A stretch of DNA of 64,000 bases, taken from contig NZ_LMJY01000017.1 of assembly GCF_001421325.1 (NCBI RefSeq), forward strand, positions 62,001-126,000. The letters are read 5' to 3'. Shown here in pieces: positions 17,883-26,649 of the stretch. Origin of the DNA: Novosphingobium sp. Leaf2. GTDB taxonomy: Bacteria > Pseudomonadota > Alphaproteobacteria > Sphingomonadales > Sphingomonadaceae. Positions within the stretch are counted from its first letter, which is position 1. Each line of letters opens with the position of its first letter. A program made the translations under genes and the position numbers. The notes under the pieces are model-generated. The model saw only the letters and a program-made list of their open reading frames with translations, did not search any database and was not told where the DNA came from.

Positions 17883-18947
17883 TCAGGACGTTTCCGCCAT
17901 GCCCATTCGGCGAAAGTCAGGCAGCGCAGCCGTATCTTCGCCAGCGAAGTCGTCGAAAGCGTGCTCTGTCACGCGGATGATGTGGCGATCGATAAATGGT
18001 GCGCCCTCCGCCGCGCCCTGACCGGGATGCTTGAGGGCGCATTCCCATTCGAGAACCGCCCAGCCCGCGAAATCGTACTGCGCCATCTTCGAGAATATGC
18101 CGGTGAAATCCACCTGGCCGTCACCCAGTGACCGGAAGCGACCCGGCCGCTCCGGCCAGCCAAGAAAGCCACCGTACACCCCGGCACGCGGCGACATGCG
18201 GAATTCCGCGTCCTTGACGTGGAAGCACTTCACGCGCTCGTGATAAATGTCGAGGAAGCCCAGATAGTCGAGATGTTGAAGCACGAAGTGGCTGGGATCG
18301 TACAGGATGTTGGCGCGCCGATGGTTACTCGTCGCGGCGAGAAAGCGCTCGAAGGTGACGCCGTCGTGCAGATCCTCTCCGGGATGAAGTTCGAACCCGA
18401 CGTCGACGCCGGCCTCGTCGAAGCGGTCGAGGATCGGGCGCCAGCGGCGTGCCAGTTCGGCGAAAGCATCCGCTGCCAGCTGCGCAGGACGCGGCGGCCA
18501 GGCGTAGAAATACGGCCATGCCAACGCGCCCGAGAAGGTGGCGTGGGTGGTCAGCCCCAACCGTGCGCTGGCGCGCGCGGTAAGTTCCAGTTGGCGCACC
18601 GCCCACTGTTGGCGCGCCGCCGGATTGCCATGCACTTCGACGGGCGCGAAGGCGTCGAAGGCGGCATCATAGGCGGGATGCACCGCGACCAGCTGACCCT
18701 GCAGATGCGAGGACAGCTCCGTAAGCGCCAAGCCATGCCGTGACAGAGTATCCAGGACCTGGTCGCAGTAATCCTGGCTTTCCGCCGCTTTCGCAAGGTC
18801 GAACAGGCGCTTGTCCCAGCTGGGGATTTGTACGCCCTTGTAGCCAAGGCCCGACACCCAGCCGGCGATCGAATCCAGCGAATTGAACGGCGCTTCGTCA
18901 CTTACGAACTGGGCAAGGAAAATGCCGGGCCCCTTGATCGTCTTCAT
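17883..18947 (-). CDS. Xylose-isomerase-like TIM-barrel protein (sugar epimerase/lyase)
   Basis: A 354-residue protein of the sugar phosphate isomerase/epimerase (AP endonuclease 2-like) family. Metal and substrate residues are expected in FELHPGED, YDPSHFVLQ, KCFHVKDAEF and LEWECAL. Family members include xylose isomerase, inosose dehydratase (IolE) and the eliminases that open 3-keto-glycosides. The ATG at 18947 has AAGGA 9 nt upstream. The gene lies 17 nt downstream of the Gfo/Idh dehydrogenase gene, so the two form a transcription unit. In 3-keto-glycoside pathways, a Gfo/Idh enzyme oxidises C3 and a protein of this fold cleaves; that role is an inference here. Confidence 0.82.
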   Translation of the reverse strand: MKTIKGPGIFLAQFVSDEAPFNSLDSIAGWVSGLGYKGVQIPSWDKRLFDLAKAAESQDYCDQVLDTLSRHGLALTELSSHLQGQLVAVHPAYDAAFDAFAPVEVHGNPAARQQWAVRQLELTARASARLGLTTHATFSGALAWPYFYAWPPRPAQLAADAFAELARRWRPILDRFDEAGVDVGFELHPGEDLHDGVTFERFLAATSNHRRANILYDPSHFVLQHLDYLGFLDIYHERVKCFHVKDAEFRMSPRAGVYGGFLGWPERPGRFRSLGDGQVDFTGIFSKMAQYDFAGWAVLEWECALKHPGQGAAEGAPFIDRHIIRVTEHAFDDFAGEDTAALPDFRRMGMAETS

Positions 18948-18964
18948 CTGCGCTGTCCTTTCGT

Positions 18965-20083
18965 TCAAACCGTTAGATCGATCCAGCCCCGCGCGTCGCG
19001 GCTGGCCGCAACGGCGGTGGCCACAAGCGCCATGCCGCGCAGCCCGTCCTCGATACCGGGCACCAGCGAGCCGCCCTCGCCCTTCAAATCCGCCACAAAG
19101 TCGCGATAGAGATTGGCGAGTGCTTCCAGCAGGCCCTCGGGATGGCCGCCGGGGAGGCGGGTGCCACGCATGGCGAGCGGGGACAGTCCCGGATCGCCGG
19201 CCCGGATGATTTCCATGCCGCCATCGGCGCGCAGCCATTCGACACGGTTGGGATTTTCCTGCCTCCAGCGCATGCCACCGTCTTCCCCATAGACCCGGAT
19301 CGCAAGGTCGTTACCTTCCCCGGTCATGACCTGGGATGCGAGGAGGAGGCCCCGGGCCCCGCCGTGGAAGCGCAGGAACATCTGGCAGTCGTCGTCAAGA
19401 ACGCGGCCAGGAACGACGGTGCCAAGGTCGGCATTGATAAGAGCGACGCGCAGGCCGGTGACGAACTCGGCGAGGTGGAAGGCGTGCACGCCGATGTCGG
19501 CAATGCACCCGCCCTCGCCCGAGTGCGCCGGATCGAGACGCCACTCCGCCTGCTTGCCCGTGACTGCCCCAGCGAGCCAGCCTTGGTTGTACTCGACAAC
19601 TACCTTGCGCACCGGGCCGATCGCACCGGCGGCTATCCGCTCGCGCATCTCGCGTACGAGCGGATAGCCCGAGTACGTGTAAGTCAGTCCGTAAGGCACC
19701 GGATTGGCCGCAAGCGCCGCCGCTAGGTCTCGCGCTTCGGCAAGCGTCGCGGTCATCGGCTTGTCGCTCATCACCGCGATGCCTGCCGCGATTGCAGCGC
19801 TGGCGGCGGGCAGGTGATGGACGTTGGGCGTGGCGATGGTAACGAACTGGATGCCATCCTCGCGCAGGGCCTCGGCTGCCAGCATGGCCTCAATCGAGGG
19901 ATAGGCGCGCGCCGGATCGATCCCGTAGCTACGCCCGGCTTCGGCGCAACGTACCCGATCGCGGCTGAAGGCGCCGGCCACGAGTTCGATCTTCCCGTCC
20001 AGTTCGGCGGCAATGCGGTGAACGGGGCCGATGAACGAGCCCGGACCCCCGCCGACAAGACCCATGCGGATGCGACTGTTCAT
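18965..20083 (-). CDS. Gfo/Idh/MocA-family dehydrogenase
   Basis: A 372-residue NAD(P)-dependent sugar or inositol dehydrogenase. The Rossmann start is MGLVGGGPGSFIGPVHRIA, and DKPMTATLAEA holds the conserved Lys of the Gfo/Idh/MocA family (here DKP instead of the common EKP). The C-terminal half (GEGGCIADIGVHAFHLAEF) carries the His of the catalytic set. GGGGA precedes the ATG at 20083, which replaces the longer reading to 20197. It oxidises a sugar hydroxyl; together with the TIM barrel, the GMC enzyme and the symporter it fits oxidation of a glycoside. Confidence 0.87.
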   Translation of the reverse strand: MNSRIRMGLVGGGPGSFIGPVHRIAAELDGKIELVAGAFSRDRVRCAEAGRSYGIDPARAYPSIEAMLAAEALREDGIQFVTIATPNVHHLPAASAAIAAGIAVMSDKPMTATLAEARDLAAALAANPVPYGLTYTYSGYPLVREMRERIAAGAIGPVRKVVVEYNQGWLAGAVTGKQAEWRLDPAHSGEGGCIADIGVHAFHLAEFVTGLRVALINADLGTVVPGRVLDDDCQMFLRFHGGARGLLLASQVMTGEGNDLAIRVYGEDGGMRWRQENPNRVEWLRADGGMEIIRAGDPGLSPLAMRGTRLPGGHPEGLLEALANLYRDFVADLKGEGGSLVPGIEDGLRGMALVATAVAASRDARGWIDLTV

Positions 20084-20124
20084 GACACTTCCCCTCACCC
20101 GCAGTTTCCGCTTACGCTCAGTTA

Positions 20125-20138
20125 TGAAAACGTTACCA
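20125..20138. promoter_or_regulatory. LacI-family operator-like palindrome
   Basis: TGAAAACGTTACCA has the centre CG and half-site layout of LacI-family operators. It lies 42 nt upstream of the Gfo/Idh start and resembles the site overlapping the region before the lacI gene at 24253. Binding is inferred, not shown. Confidence 0.5.
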
Positions 20139-20190
20139 TGTTCAACATAGCCGGAAATCCTGTGTATGCGCAAGACTACCCTTGTGTGTC

Positions 20191-20223
20191 TTGACAAAGC
20201 GCTGTGAGTGAGGCTTTCTTAAA
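20191..20223 (+). promoter_or_regulatory. possible sigma-70 promoter for the isomerase-GPH-GMC operon
   Basis: TTGACA at 20191-20196 is a consensus -35 box; an AT-rich stretch CTTTCTTAAA about 17-20 nt downstream could hold the -10. The operator-like site follows immediately at 20225. The -10 is weak, so confidence is low. Confidence 0.35.
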
Positions 20224-20224
20224 A

Positions 20225-20238
20225 AGAAAAGCTTTACA
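20225..20238. promoter_or_regulatory. LacI-family operator-like half site
   Basis: AGAAAAGCTTTACA reads TGTAAAGCTTTTCT on the other strand and shares TGTAAAGC with the palindrome at 26620. It sits just after the possible -10 region, where a repressor would block transcription of the 20290 operon. One half is imperfect. Confidence 0.4.
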
Positions 20239-20289
20239 TTAATGGGTCGGGATCACAGCCGATCTCGCTCAAGCAGGAATTCTCGAAAA

Positions 20290-21243
20290 ATGATGGCGTT
20301 TGGTGTCGATCTCATCACGTTCTTCCACCCCGGATTTTGGGGGCTGGCGGACGAGCAGGAGGTCGTCGCGTACGGCAACGCGCAGCCGCGCCCCTTCTGG
20401 GACCGGATGCTCGACACGCTTGAACAAAGCGGCGTCACCGGCATCGAACTGACATTCGATCCTTTCGGCGCAAGCGGCCTGATCGCCGCCTACGGATCGC
20501 ACGGCGCCGCCGCGGCCGAACTTGACAGGCGGGGTCTTTCCCTCGCCAGCGGCTTTTTTGCCGATATCGCCATCGAGGGGGGTGTCGGCGATGCCGAGAC
20601 CGAAACCCGCTGGCTCGCCAAGGCTGAGGAATACGCCCGCGCTCTAGCCGGCTGGGGCGCGAGCGTCATGGTCATCGGCATGCCGATGCGGACCAGTTGG
20701 GACGCCCAGCCGCCCGTATTCGTCGACTTCGACCTTGCCAGGAAAGCCGCGGACTTCGCAAACCGCCTCGGCGCGCTGACGCTGCGGCACGGCGTGCGGC
20801 TTGCGCTTCACACCGAGGCACACTCGATGTTCTGCCAGCCCCGCGACATCGACCTGCTGCTGCTTCTCACCGACCCCGTCTTCGTCGGCTTCTGCCCGGA
20901 CAGCGCGCACATCCTGCTGTCGGGCGGTGACCCCGCCGCCATCGTTGCCCGCCATGCCGAGCGGATCGTCATTGCCCATTGGAAGGACGCAACAGGTCCG
21001 ATGCCGACCCACATCCCCATCGACGCACACATCCATCACGCCCATCGCGCCTACTTCTGCGCCCTTGGCGAGGGCAACGTGGACTTCGAGGCCTGGGGCT
21101 CGGTGATGGCCTTGAGAACCGCCCAGAAGTGGGCCATCCTGGAGATCGACGCCGTGCCCGATCCCCTCTCTGAAACCCGCAAGTCGCTCGCCTTTGCCCG
21201 CAAAGTGCTGGCAGGCATGGCGCCCATCGGCATCCCTGCATGA
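20290..21243 (+). CDS. Xylose-isomerase-like TIM-barrel protein
   Basis: A 317-residue member of the sugar phosphate isomerase/epimerase family, distinct from the one at 17883. The barrel motifs LHTEAHSM, FCPDSAHIL and VIAHWKDA carry the expected metal-binding Glu, Asp and His. Likely reactions are epimerisation, dehydration or elimination of a keto sugar. The start is chosen because AGGAA lies about 10 nt upstream of the ATG at 20290; an earlier ATG at 20242 sits inside the operator region. It is the first gene of an operon and its stop overlaps the next start by ATGA. Confidence 0.82.
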   Translation: MMAFGVDLITFFHPGFWGLADEQEVVAYGNAQPRPFWDRMLDTLEQSGVTGIELTFDPFGASGLIAAYGSHGAAAAELDRRGLSLASGFFADIAIEGGVGDAETETRWLAKAEEYARALAGWGASVMVIGMPMRTSWDAQPPVFVDFDLARKAADFANRLGALTLRHGVRLALHTEAHSMFCQPRDIDLLLLLTDPVFVGFCPDSAHILLSGGDPAAIVARHAERIVIAHWKDATGPMPTHIPIDAHIHHAHRAYFCALGEGNVDFEAWGSVMALRTAQKWAILEIDAVPDPLSETRKSLAFARKVLAGMAPIGIPA

Positions 21244-22574
21244 GCGGCGCAGGCGGGTTGAACGGCGCGGCACTCTCCTGGCGTGAAAAGCTCAGCTACG
21301 CGCTGGGCAACTTCGGCATCAATCTGCCGTTCGGCATGACCAACGCCTACCTGCTGTACTTCTACACCGACATCTACGGGGTCGGTGCCGGCACCGTCGC
21401 CTCGCTGTTCCTGATCGCGCGCTGCGTCGATGCGGTGTTCGACCCGCTCATGGGCCTGCTGATTGATCGCACCGACACCCGATGGGGCAAGCACCGGCCT
21501 TTCCTGCTGTGGCTGGCTTTGCCTTTTGCGATATGCGGCGCCATCGTGTTCTGGGCGCCGCCGCTGGACGGCTGGGAAAAGATCGCCTTTATTTTCGCCA
21601 GTTACACCCTGATGGGCATCCTCTATTCGGCGGTCAGCTTGCCGCTGAACTCGATGCTGCCCACACTGACGCGCGACCCGCGGCAGCGCAACACCGTCAA
21701 CGCCCTTCGCGAAGTGATCGGCTCGTCGGCCACGGTGGGCATCGGCTACGCGGCGCTGCCGCTGATCAAGACGTTCAGCAACGGCGATGAGGCGCACGGG
21801 TTCCTCGTGCTTGCCGCGATCACCGGGGTCATAACCCTGGTGTGCATGCTCAACGCCTTCGCCAACACGCGCGAGCGGGTGGAAGTGGATGCCAGCGTTG
21901 CCAGGCTGACCACCGCACAGTCGCTCAAGGCCACCAAAGGCAACTGGCCCTGGATCGCGACGATGCTGGTCAATTTCTTCTTCTGGATCGGGTTCACCGG
22001 CCACATCCAGTCCTTCGTCTACTTCGCCGGCAACGTGCTGGGCAAGGCCGAGTTCACCTCCACGCTGATGCTGACGATGCTGGCCGTGCTGGTCGGCACT
22101 GGCTTCGCGGGCCTTTGCGCGAACGCTATCGGCAAGCGCACAACGGGCGTTATCGGGGCGGCCATCGCCGCGATTTTCACCGGGCTGATCCCGCTGTCGA
22201 ACGACCATGCCTGGCTGATTGCCACCAACGTCGTCGCGTACATGGGACAGGGCCTGATCGGGGGGCTGCTGTTCTCGCTGATGGCGGACGCGGTGGACTA
22301 TGGCGCATGGCGCTCAGGCTACCGGGCGCAGGGATTTCTGTTCGCCGCCTCCAGCTTCGGCGTCAAGCTGGGCATGAGTGTGGGCGGCGGAGCGGGGGCA
22401 TGGTTCCTGAGCCTTGCCGCCTACGATGCCAAGGCCGCCCCTACGCCGGACGTGATCGCGGCGGTCATCGCCGGCCACGTCTGGCTGCCTGCCTCGAGCT
22501 ACGCCGCGATGGGCGTCGCCCTGCTGCTGTTCCGCTTCCCGCCCGCCTACGTTAACCGCAAGATCGAGCCCTGA
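21240..22574 (+). CDS. GPH-family sugar:cation symporter
   Basis: A 444-residue membrane protein with about twelve transmembrane segments. The N-terminal LSYALGNFGINLPFGM, the DIYGVGAGTVASLFL helix and the cytoplasmic loop DPLMGLLIDRTDTRWGKHRPFLLW are signatures of the glycoside-pentoside-hexuronide family (MelB, XylP, YicJ). It imports a sugar or glycoside with H+ or Na+. ATGA overlap with the preceding isomerase and a 1-nt gap to the GMC gene show one operon. The substrate is probably what the neighbouring enzymes degrade. Confidence 0.88.
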   Translation: MSGAGGLNGAALSWREKLSYALGNFGINLPFGMTNAYLLYFYTDIYGVGAGTVASLFLIARCVDAVFDPLMGLLIDRTDTRWGKHRPFLLWLALPFAICGAIVFWAPPLDGWEKIAFIFASYTLMGILYSAVSLPLNSMLPTLTRDPRQRNTVNALREVIGSSATVGIGYAALPLIKTFSNGDEAHGFLVLAAITGVITLVCMLNAFANTRERVEVDASVARLTTAQSLKATKGNWPWIATMLVNFFFWIGFTGHIQSFVYFAGNVLGKAEFTSTLMLTMLAVLVGTGFAGLCANAIGKRTTGVIGAAIAAIFTGLIPLSNDHAWLIATNVVAYMGQGLIGGLLFSLMADAVDYGAWRSGYRAQGFLFAASSFGVKLGMSVGGGAGAWFLSLAAYDAKAAPTPDVIAAVIAGHVWLPASSYAAMGVALLLFRFPPAYVNRKIEP

Positions 22575-22575
22575 A

Positions 22576-24189
22576 ATGCGTGACCACTTCGATTACATCA
22601 TCGTTGGCGCCGGTTCGGCCGGCTGCGTCCTCGCCGACCGGCTGAGCGCAGATGGCTCGAAGCAGGTGCTCCTGCTGGAAGCGGGCGGGCGCAACGAAGA
22701 ACTGATGGTCCGCATGCCGCGCGGCATGATCAAGATCTGGACCAAGCCGACATGGTACTGGCCCTTCCCGGCCGAGCAGCAGGGCGAGCGGCCTGCCGGC
22801 GAGACCTGGTACTACGGCCGGGGGCTGGGCGGATCGAGCGCGGTCAACGGCACCTGGTACTTCCGGGGTCAGCCGCGCGACTTCGACGCGTGGGAAGCGC
22901 AGGGCAACACCGGCTGGAATTGGGCCGAGATCGAGCGCTGCTACCGCGAACTGGAGGACTACCGTGGCGCGGGATACGCCCAACGCGGCCGGGGCGGCCC
23001 GCTGCAGGTTACGAACGTGCCGCAGGGCGATGCCGTGATGACCCGCGCGATCCTCGATGCGGCGCGCGAGGCCGGCATTCCCGTGCTCGCGGACGTGAAT
23101 ACACCCAGCACACAAGTCGCCGGGCCGACCCAGCAGACGGTGGATGCGCGCGGCGCCCGCGTTACGGCCTACACGGCGTTTCTCGCAAACGCCGGCAAAC
23201 GCGCGAACCTCACGATCCGCACCGGCGCGCTGGTACGCCGCGTCACTTTCGCGGCCACCCGGGCGACTGGCGTTCTGGTCGAACTGGACGGCAAGGAAAT
23301 CACCTTCACCGCCGCACGCACGATCCTGACGGCAGGCGTGCTCCAGACACCCAAGCTTCTCCAGCTGTCCGGCATCGGCCCCGCCGACGTGCTGGCGCGG
23401 CACGGCATCGAGGTGGTCCACGAAAATTCCCATGTCGGGCGCCACATGAACGAGCATATGATGGTCTCGCTCTCGTGGCGACTGCGGCAACGGCGCGGGC
23501 TCAACCACCACTTCCGGGGCTGGCGCGCTTATATGCACGGGCTGCGCTATCTTCTGGGCGGCAAGGGGCTGATGGCCACGCTGTTGCCCGAAGTGTCCGT
23601 CATGGCTTCTATCGAGGCCGACCCGGACTGGCCGGACCTGCAGATCGGCATCTCCCCGTACTCCATGGCAGCCTCCGAGGACGACAAGCCCGAGGCCGGA
23701 CGTGGTCGGACCGAACCCGAGCCTGGCATTACCGCAACCGCATTCTGCCTGCGCCCCAAAAGCCACGGCTACGTCGAGCTTGCGTCGATCGATCCCGCCG
23801 CTCCGCCGCGCCTGGTGCCGCAGTGGTTCTCCGCCCCGGAAGACCGCGTGACGATCCAGCGCGCGATCCGCAAGGTGCGCGCAATAATGGCCCAGCCCGC
23901 GCTCGCCCGGTACCTTGGCCCGGAAGCCGTCCCCGGTCCCTCGGTCGAGAGCGACGAGGAAATCCAGAAGGCGGCCAACTGGATGGTCTCCACCGGCCTG
24001 CACGGCACCGGCACGTGTCGCATGGGCCCTGTCGGAGAGGGTGTCGTCGATGCGGGCCTGCGGGTCCACGGCGTATCGGGCCTTTACGTGGCGGACTGCT
24101 CGGCGATGCCGACGGGGATCTCGGGCAACACCAATGGCCCGGCGATGGCCTTCGCCTGGCGCGCGGCAGAGGTGATTGCGGCGCAATAA
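22576..24189 (+). CDS. GMC-family FAD-dependent oxidoreductase
   Basis: A 537-residue glucose-methanol-choline oxidoreductase. FAD is held by DYIIVGAGSAGCVLADRL and LLLEAGG, GRGLGGSSAVNG is the second FAD signature, and the active-site His is in GLHGTGTCRMG, with a C-terminal SGNTNGPAMAFAWRAAE. It oxidises an alcohol and passes electrons to FAD. There is no Tat signal or separate cytochrome subunit, so it is probably soluble and cytoplasmic. In glycoside degradation, GMC enzymes oxidise the C3 hydroxyl of a sugar; that is an inference from the neighbours. It is the last gene of the operon starting at 20290. Confidence 0.88.
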   Translation: MRDHFDYIIVGAGSAGCVLADRLSADGSKQVLLLEAGGRNEELMVRMPRGMIKIWTKPTWYWPFPAEQQGERPAGETWYYGRGLGGSSAVNGTWYFRGQPRDFDAWEAQGNTGWNWAEIERCYRELEDYRGAGYAQRGRGGPLQVTNVPQGDAVMTRAILDAAREAGIPVLADVNTPSTQVAGPTQQTVDARGARVTAYTAFLANAGKRANLTIRTGALVRRVTFAATRATGVLVELDGKEITFTAARTILTAGVLQTPKLLQLSGIGPADVLARHGIEVVHENSHVGRHMNEHMMVSLSWRLRQRRGLNHHFRGWRAYMHGLRYLLGGKGLMATLLPEVSVMASIEADPDWPDLQIGISPYSMAASEDDKPEAGRGRTEPEPGITATAFCLRPKSHGYVELASIDPAAPPRLVPQWFSAPEDRVTIQRAIRKVRAIMAQPALARYLGPEAVPGPSVESDEEIQKAANWMVSTGLHGTGTCRMGPVGEGVVDAGLRVHGVSGLYVADCSAMPTGISGNTNGPAMAFAWRAAEVIAAQ

Positions 24190-24252
24190 GCCGGCCTGGG
24201 CTGGCGAAATGCGAACCTTGCAACGCTGGCGCTTGCCGCGGGGCAATCGCAA

Positions 24253-24267
24253 ATGTAACGTTTACAT
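24253..24267. promoter_or_regulatory. LacI operator palindrome in front of the lacI-type gene
   Basis: ATGTAACGTTTACAT is an inverted repeat (ATGTAA, CGT, TTACAT), ending 3 nt before the ATG of the regulator at 24271. Its position argues for autoregulation. Its reverse complement shares TGTAAACGTTA with the site at 33090. Confidence 0.6.
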
Positions 24268-24270
24268 CGA

Positions 24271-25296
24271 ATGGCGAACATCAAGGACATTGCCCGGGTA
24301 GCGGGCGTTTCGGTGGCGACGGTGTCGCGTGCGTTGAGCCAGCCGTCGCTGGTGCGCCCCGCCACCATTGAGCGGATCGAAGTGGCGATCGCCGACCTCA
24401 ACTACGAGCCCAATCACCTCGCTGCGGGCCTGCGCCGGCAACGGAGCGACAATGTCATCGTCGCGGTGCCAAGCATCTACAACCCGTTCACCTCCGCTTT
24501 CGTGGAGGGGATCGAGAACGTGGCGCGCGCCCACAAGATGCGCGTCCTGCTCGGGATCACCGAAGGCGACAGCGATACGCTCAACAAATATGTCGCGATG
24601 ATCGCGGGCAAGCAGGCCGATGGCATGATCCTGCTGGAGCGGAACTTGCCCGACATCGTCCGCAAGCCCCCTGCGAAAGGCAAGATGCCGCCGTTGGTGG
24701 CCGCCTGCGAGTATCCGCCTGACATTACCTTGCCCCGCGTGCGGATCGACAACCATGAGGCGAGCGCGCTCATCGTCGGTCACCTCGCCGAACTCGGCCA
24801 CCAGCGCATCGCCGCGATCACCGGGCCTCTCGACCAGTTCATGTCGAAGGATCGGCTCTCGGGCTACAAACTTGGCCTGCTGCGCGCGCGGCTTGAGTAT
24901 GACGAAGCGCTGGTCGCCAATGGCGACTTCTCGCTCCAGTCGGGTTTCGACGCGATGGTGCGCCTGCTGGACGGCGGCGCGGAATTCACGGCCGTCGCCT
25001 GCGCCAACGACGAAATGGCGCTGGGCGCCCTCAGCGCCCTTCAGCAACGCGGCTTCGGCGTGCCTGACGAGATGTCGGTTGCGGGTTTCGACGACTTGCG
25101 TTTCGGCGCCTTCGCCAGCCCGCCGCTCACCACCATCCACATCCCGACCGTTGAAATCGGCGAGGCGGCGATGCGCCTGATGCTGGACGTGCTGCTGCAG
25201 CCGGATGACGTCCAGCCCTCTCGTGAAGTCATTCTTCCGCACCGCCTGATCGTGCGCCAGTCTACCGCGGCACCGCGCAGGCGCAAGCGCAAGTAG
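24271..25296 (+). CDS. LacI-family transcriptional regulator
   Basis: A 341-residue LacI/GalR regulator: the helix-turn-helix and hinge fill residues 1-60 (IKDIARVAGVSVATVSRAL, NYEPNHLAAGLR), followed by a periplasmic-binding-protein-like sugar-sensing domain (VACANDEMALGALSAL, VAGFDDLRFGAF). No Shine-Dalgarno is visible before the ATG, and the operator palindrome abuts it, which suggests a leaderless or weakly translated autoregulated message. Candidate targets are the operons at 20083 and 20290, the amidase/MFS pair at 26.5 kb and possibly the TonB receptor region at 33 kb. Confidence 0.9.
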   Translation: MANIKDIARVAGVSVATVSRALSQPSLVRPATIERIEVAIADLNYEPNHLAAGLRRQRSDNVIVAVPSIYNPFTSAFVEGIENVARAHKMRVLLGITEGDSDTLNKYVAMIAGKQADGMILLERNLPDIVRKPPAKGKMPPLVAACEYPPDITLPRVRIDNHEASALIVGHLAELGHQRIAAITGPLDQFMSKDRLSGYKLGLLRARLEYDEALVANGDFSLQSGFDAMVRLLDGGAEFTAVACANDEMALGALSALQQRGFGVPDEMSVAGFDDLRFGAFASPPLTTIHIPTVEIGEAAMRLMLDVLLQPDDVQPSREVILPHRLIVRQSTAAPRRRKRK

Positions 25297-25302
25297 CGGG
25301 GG

Positions 25303-26547
25303 TCAGGCCGCAGGGCGCGCCAGCCGCGCCTCCACTTCGCGCGCCACGGCGAGCAACCGCCGATCGCCGTACCGAGGCGCCACGAGTGAGACGCCGATTG
25401 GCATGCCGCCCTCTCCACGTGCCAGTGGCAGGTTGACCACGGGCGCGTGCAGCAAGGTCCAGGGCTGGTTGAATTTCGGCTCCCCGGGCGATCTGCCCAG
25501 CGGCGCGATGCCCGGCGCGCTGGGCGCCAGCACCGCATCCAGGCCAACAATAGCCCGCTCGAACCCGGTTCGTGCTACCGCTGCGCGGTCGTGCGCCTCG
25601 CGCAGACGCGCGTTGGGGTAAGTGGCAAGGGCATCGACCCGCAGGTGAAAATCGGGGTGCAGCAGGTCAGGGCGTGTGCGCGCAAGGCTGAGGAAAGCGG
25701 CGGCGCCTTCGCGGAACAGGATCGCGCGGTGGTCGTCGTTCAGGTGCGCAAATTCAGGGAGTTGCGAAACTTCGGCCGTGACGATGCCGGCTTTGGCAAT
25801 GGCAGCGACAACGTTCTCGAAGGCGGCCTGGCCGCCGGGCGTCATCTCGTCCCACCAGGGCGTGCGAAACACGCCGACGCGCAAAGGGCCGGCGCCAAGC
25901 GGCTGCGCGTCTGCGAACCCGTAGACTTCGCAGACGCGGTCGCACAGGTCGAGGTCGCGCGCGTACCAGCCTACGGTGTCGAGGCTGTTGGCATAAACCT
26001 TCACCCCTTCCCTGCTGACGAGGCCCCAGGTCGGCTTGAAGGCGTGAATCCCGCAGAAACTGGCGGGCCGGATGGTCGATCCGCCGGTCTGCGTCGCCAG
26101 CGCGAGGGGCACATGACCGTCCGCCACCGCTGCCGCCGACCCGGCTGACGAACCGCCGGGCGTGCGCGCGAAGTCATAAGGATTGGCGGTGGCCGCATTG
26201 CGCCCGGCGGCGGCGAATTCGGTGGTATCGGTCTTGCCGATGATGACGGCGCCGGCCGCCCGCAGGGTCGCGACGCACGGCGCATCTTCGGTGGCGACGT
26301 TGCCAGAATATAGCGGCGAGTTGTGGGTCAGGGGCATTTTGGCGACGGATATGACGTCCTTTACCCCCACGCAGATGCCACCCAGCGGGGCATCGTGGGC
26401 ACTTGGCGCGTCCTGGGCTGCGGCTGCCGCGATAGCGCCGGCGTCATCGACATGGAGCCAGGCCCTCACTTGCGCATCGCGCTCACCAATGCGCTGCAAT
26501 GCAGCATGGACATGCGCGAAGGCGGAGGCGTAAGGGGGTCCGGGCAT
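25303..26547 (-). CDS. Amidase signature family hydrolase
   Basis: A 414-residue amidase. The Ser-cisSer-Lys triad is represented by CVGVKDV (Lys), TPGGSSAGSA (cis-Ser) and ATQTGGSTIRP (nucleophile). The family hydrolyses carboxamides, ureido acids and allophanate-like compounds. It ends 6 nt after the lacI stop on the opposite strand and diverges from the MFS gene at 26650, with an operator-like palindrome between them. The start at 26547 is in a suitable position, with AAGGGA about 12 nt upstream. The natural amide is unknown. Confidence 0.85.
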   Translation of the reverse strand: MPGPPYASAFAHVHAALQRIGERDAQVRAWLHVDDAGAIAAAAAQDAPSAHDAPLGGICVGVKDVISVAKMPLTHNSPLYSGNVATEDAPCVATLRAAGAVIIGKTDTTEFAAAGRNAATANPYDFARTPGGSSAGSAAAVADGHVPLALATQTGGSTIRPASFCGIHAFKPTWGLVSREGVKVYANSLDTVGWYARDLDLCDRVCEVYGFADAQPLGAGPLRVGVFRTPWWDEMTPGGQAAFENVVAAIAKAGIVTAEVSQLPEFAHLNDDHRAILFREGAAAFLSLARTRPDLLHPDFHLRVDALATYPNARLREAHDRAAVARTGFERAIVGLDAVLAPSAPGIAPLGRSPGEPKFNQPWTLLHAPVVNLPLARGEGGMPIGVSLVAPRYGDRRLLAVAREVEARLARPAA

Positions 26548-26619
26548 GAAACAGCAGTTCCCTTGTCTAAATGCGGGCGCGTCCCGCGCGCTGCCATTTG
26601 TGACTACCGGCTTGGTTTG

Positions 26620-26633
26620 TGTAAAGCATTACA
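26620..26633. promoter_or_regulatory. operator-like palindrome between amidase and MFS genes
   Basis: TGTAAAGCATTACA is an inverted repeat with arms TGTAA and TTACA, 16 nt before the MFS start and 72 nt before the divergent amidase start. It shares TGTAAAGC with the 20225 site. The centre is GC instead of the CG seen at 24253, so the same regulator may bind, but this needs testing. Confidence 0.5.
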
Positions 26634-26649
26634 TTATGCAGCGCATCCG

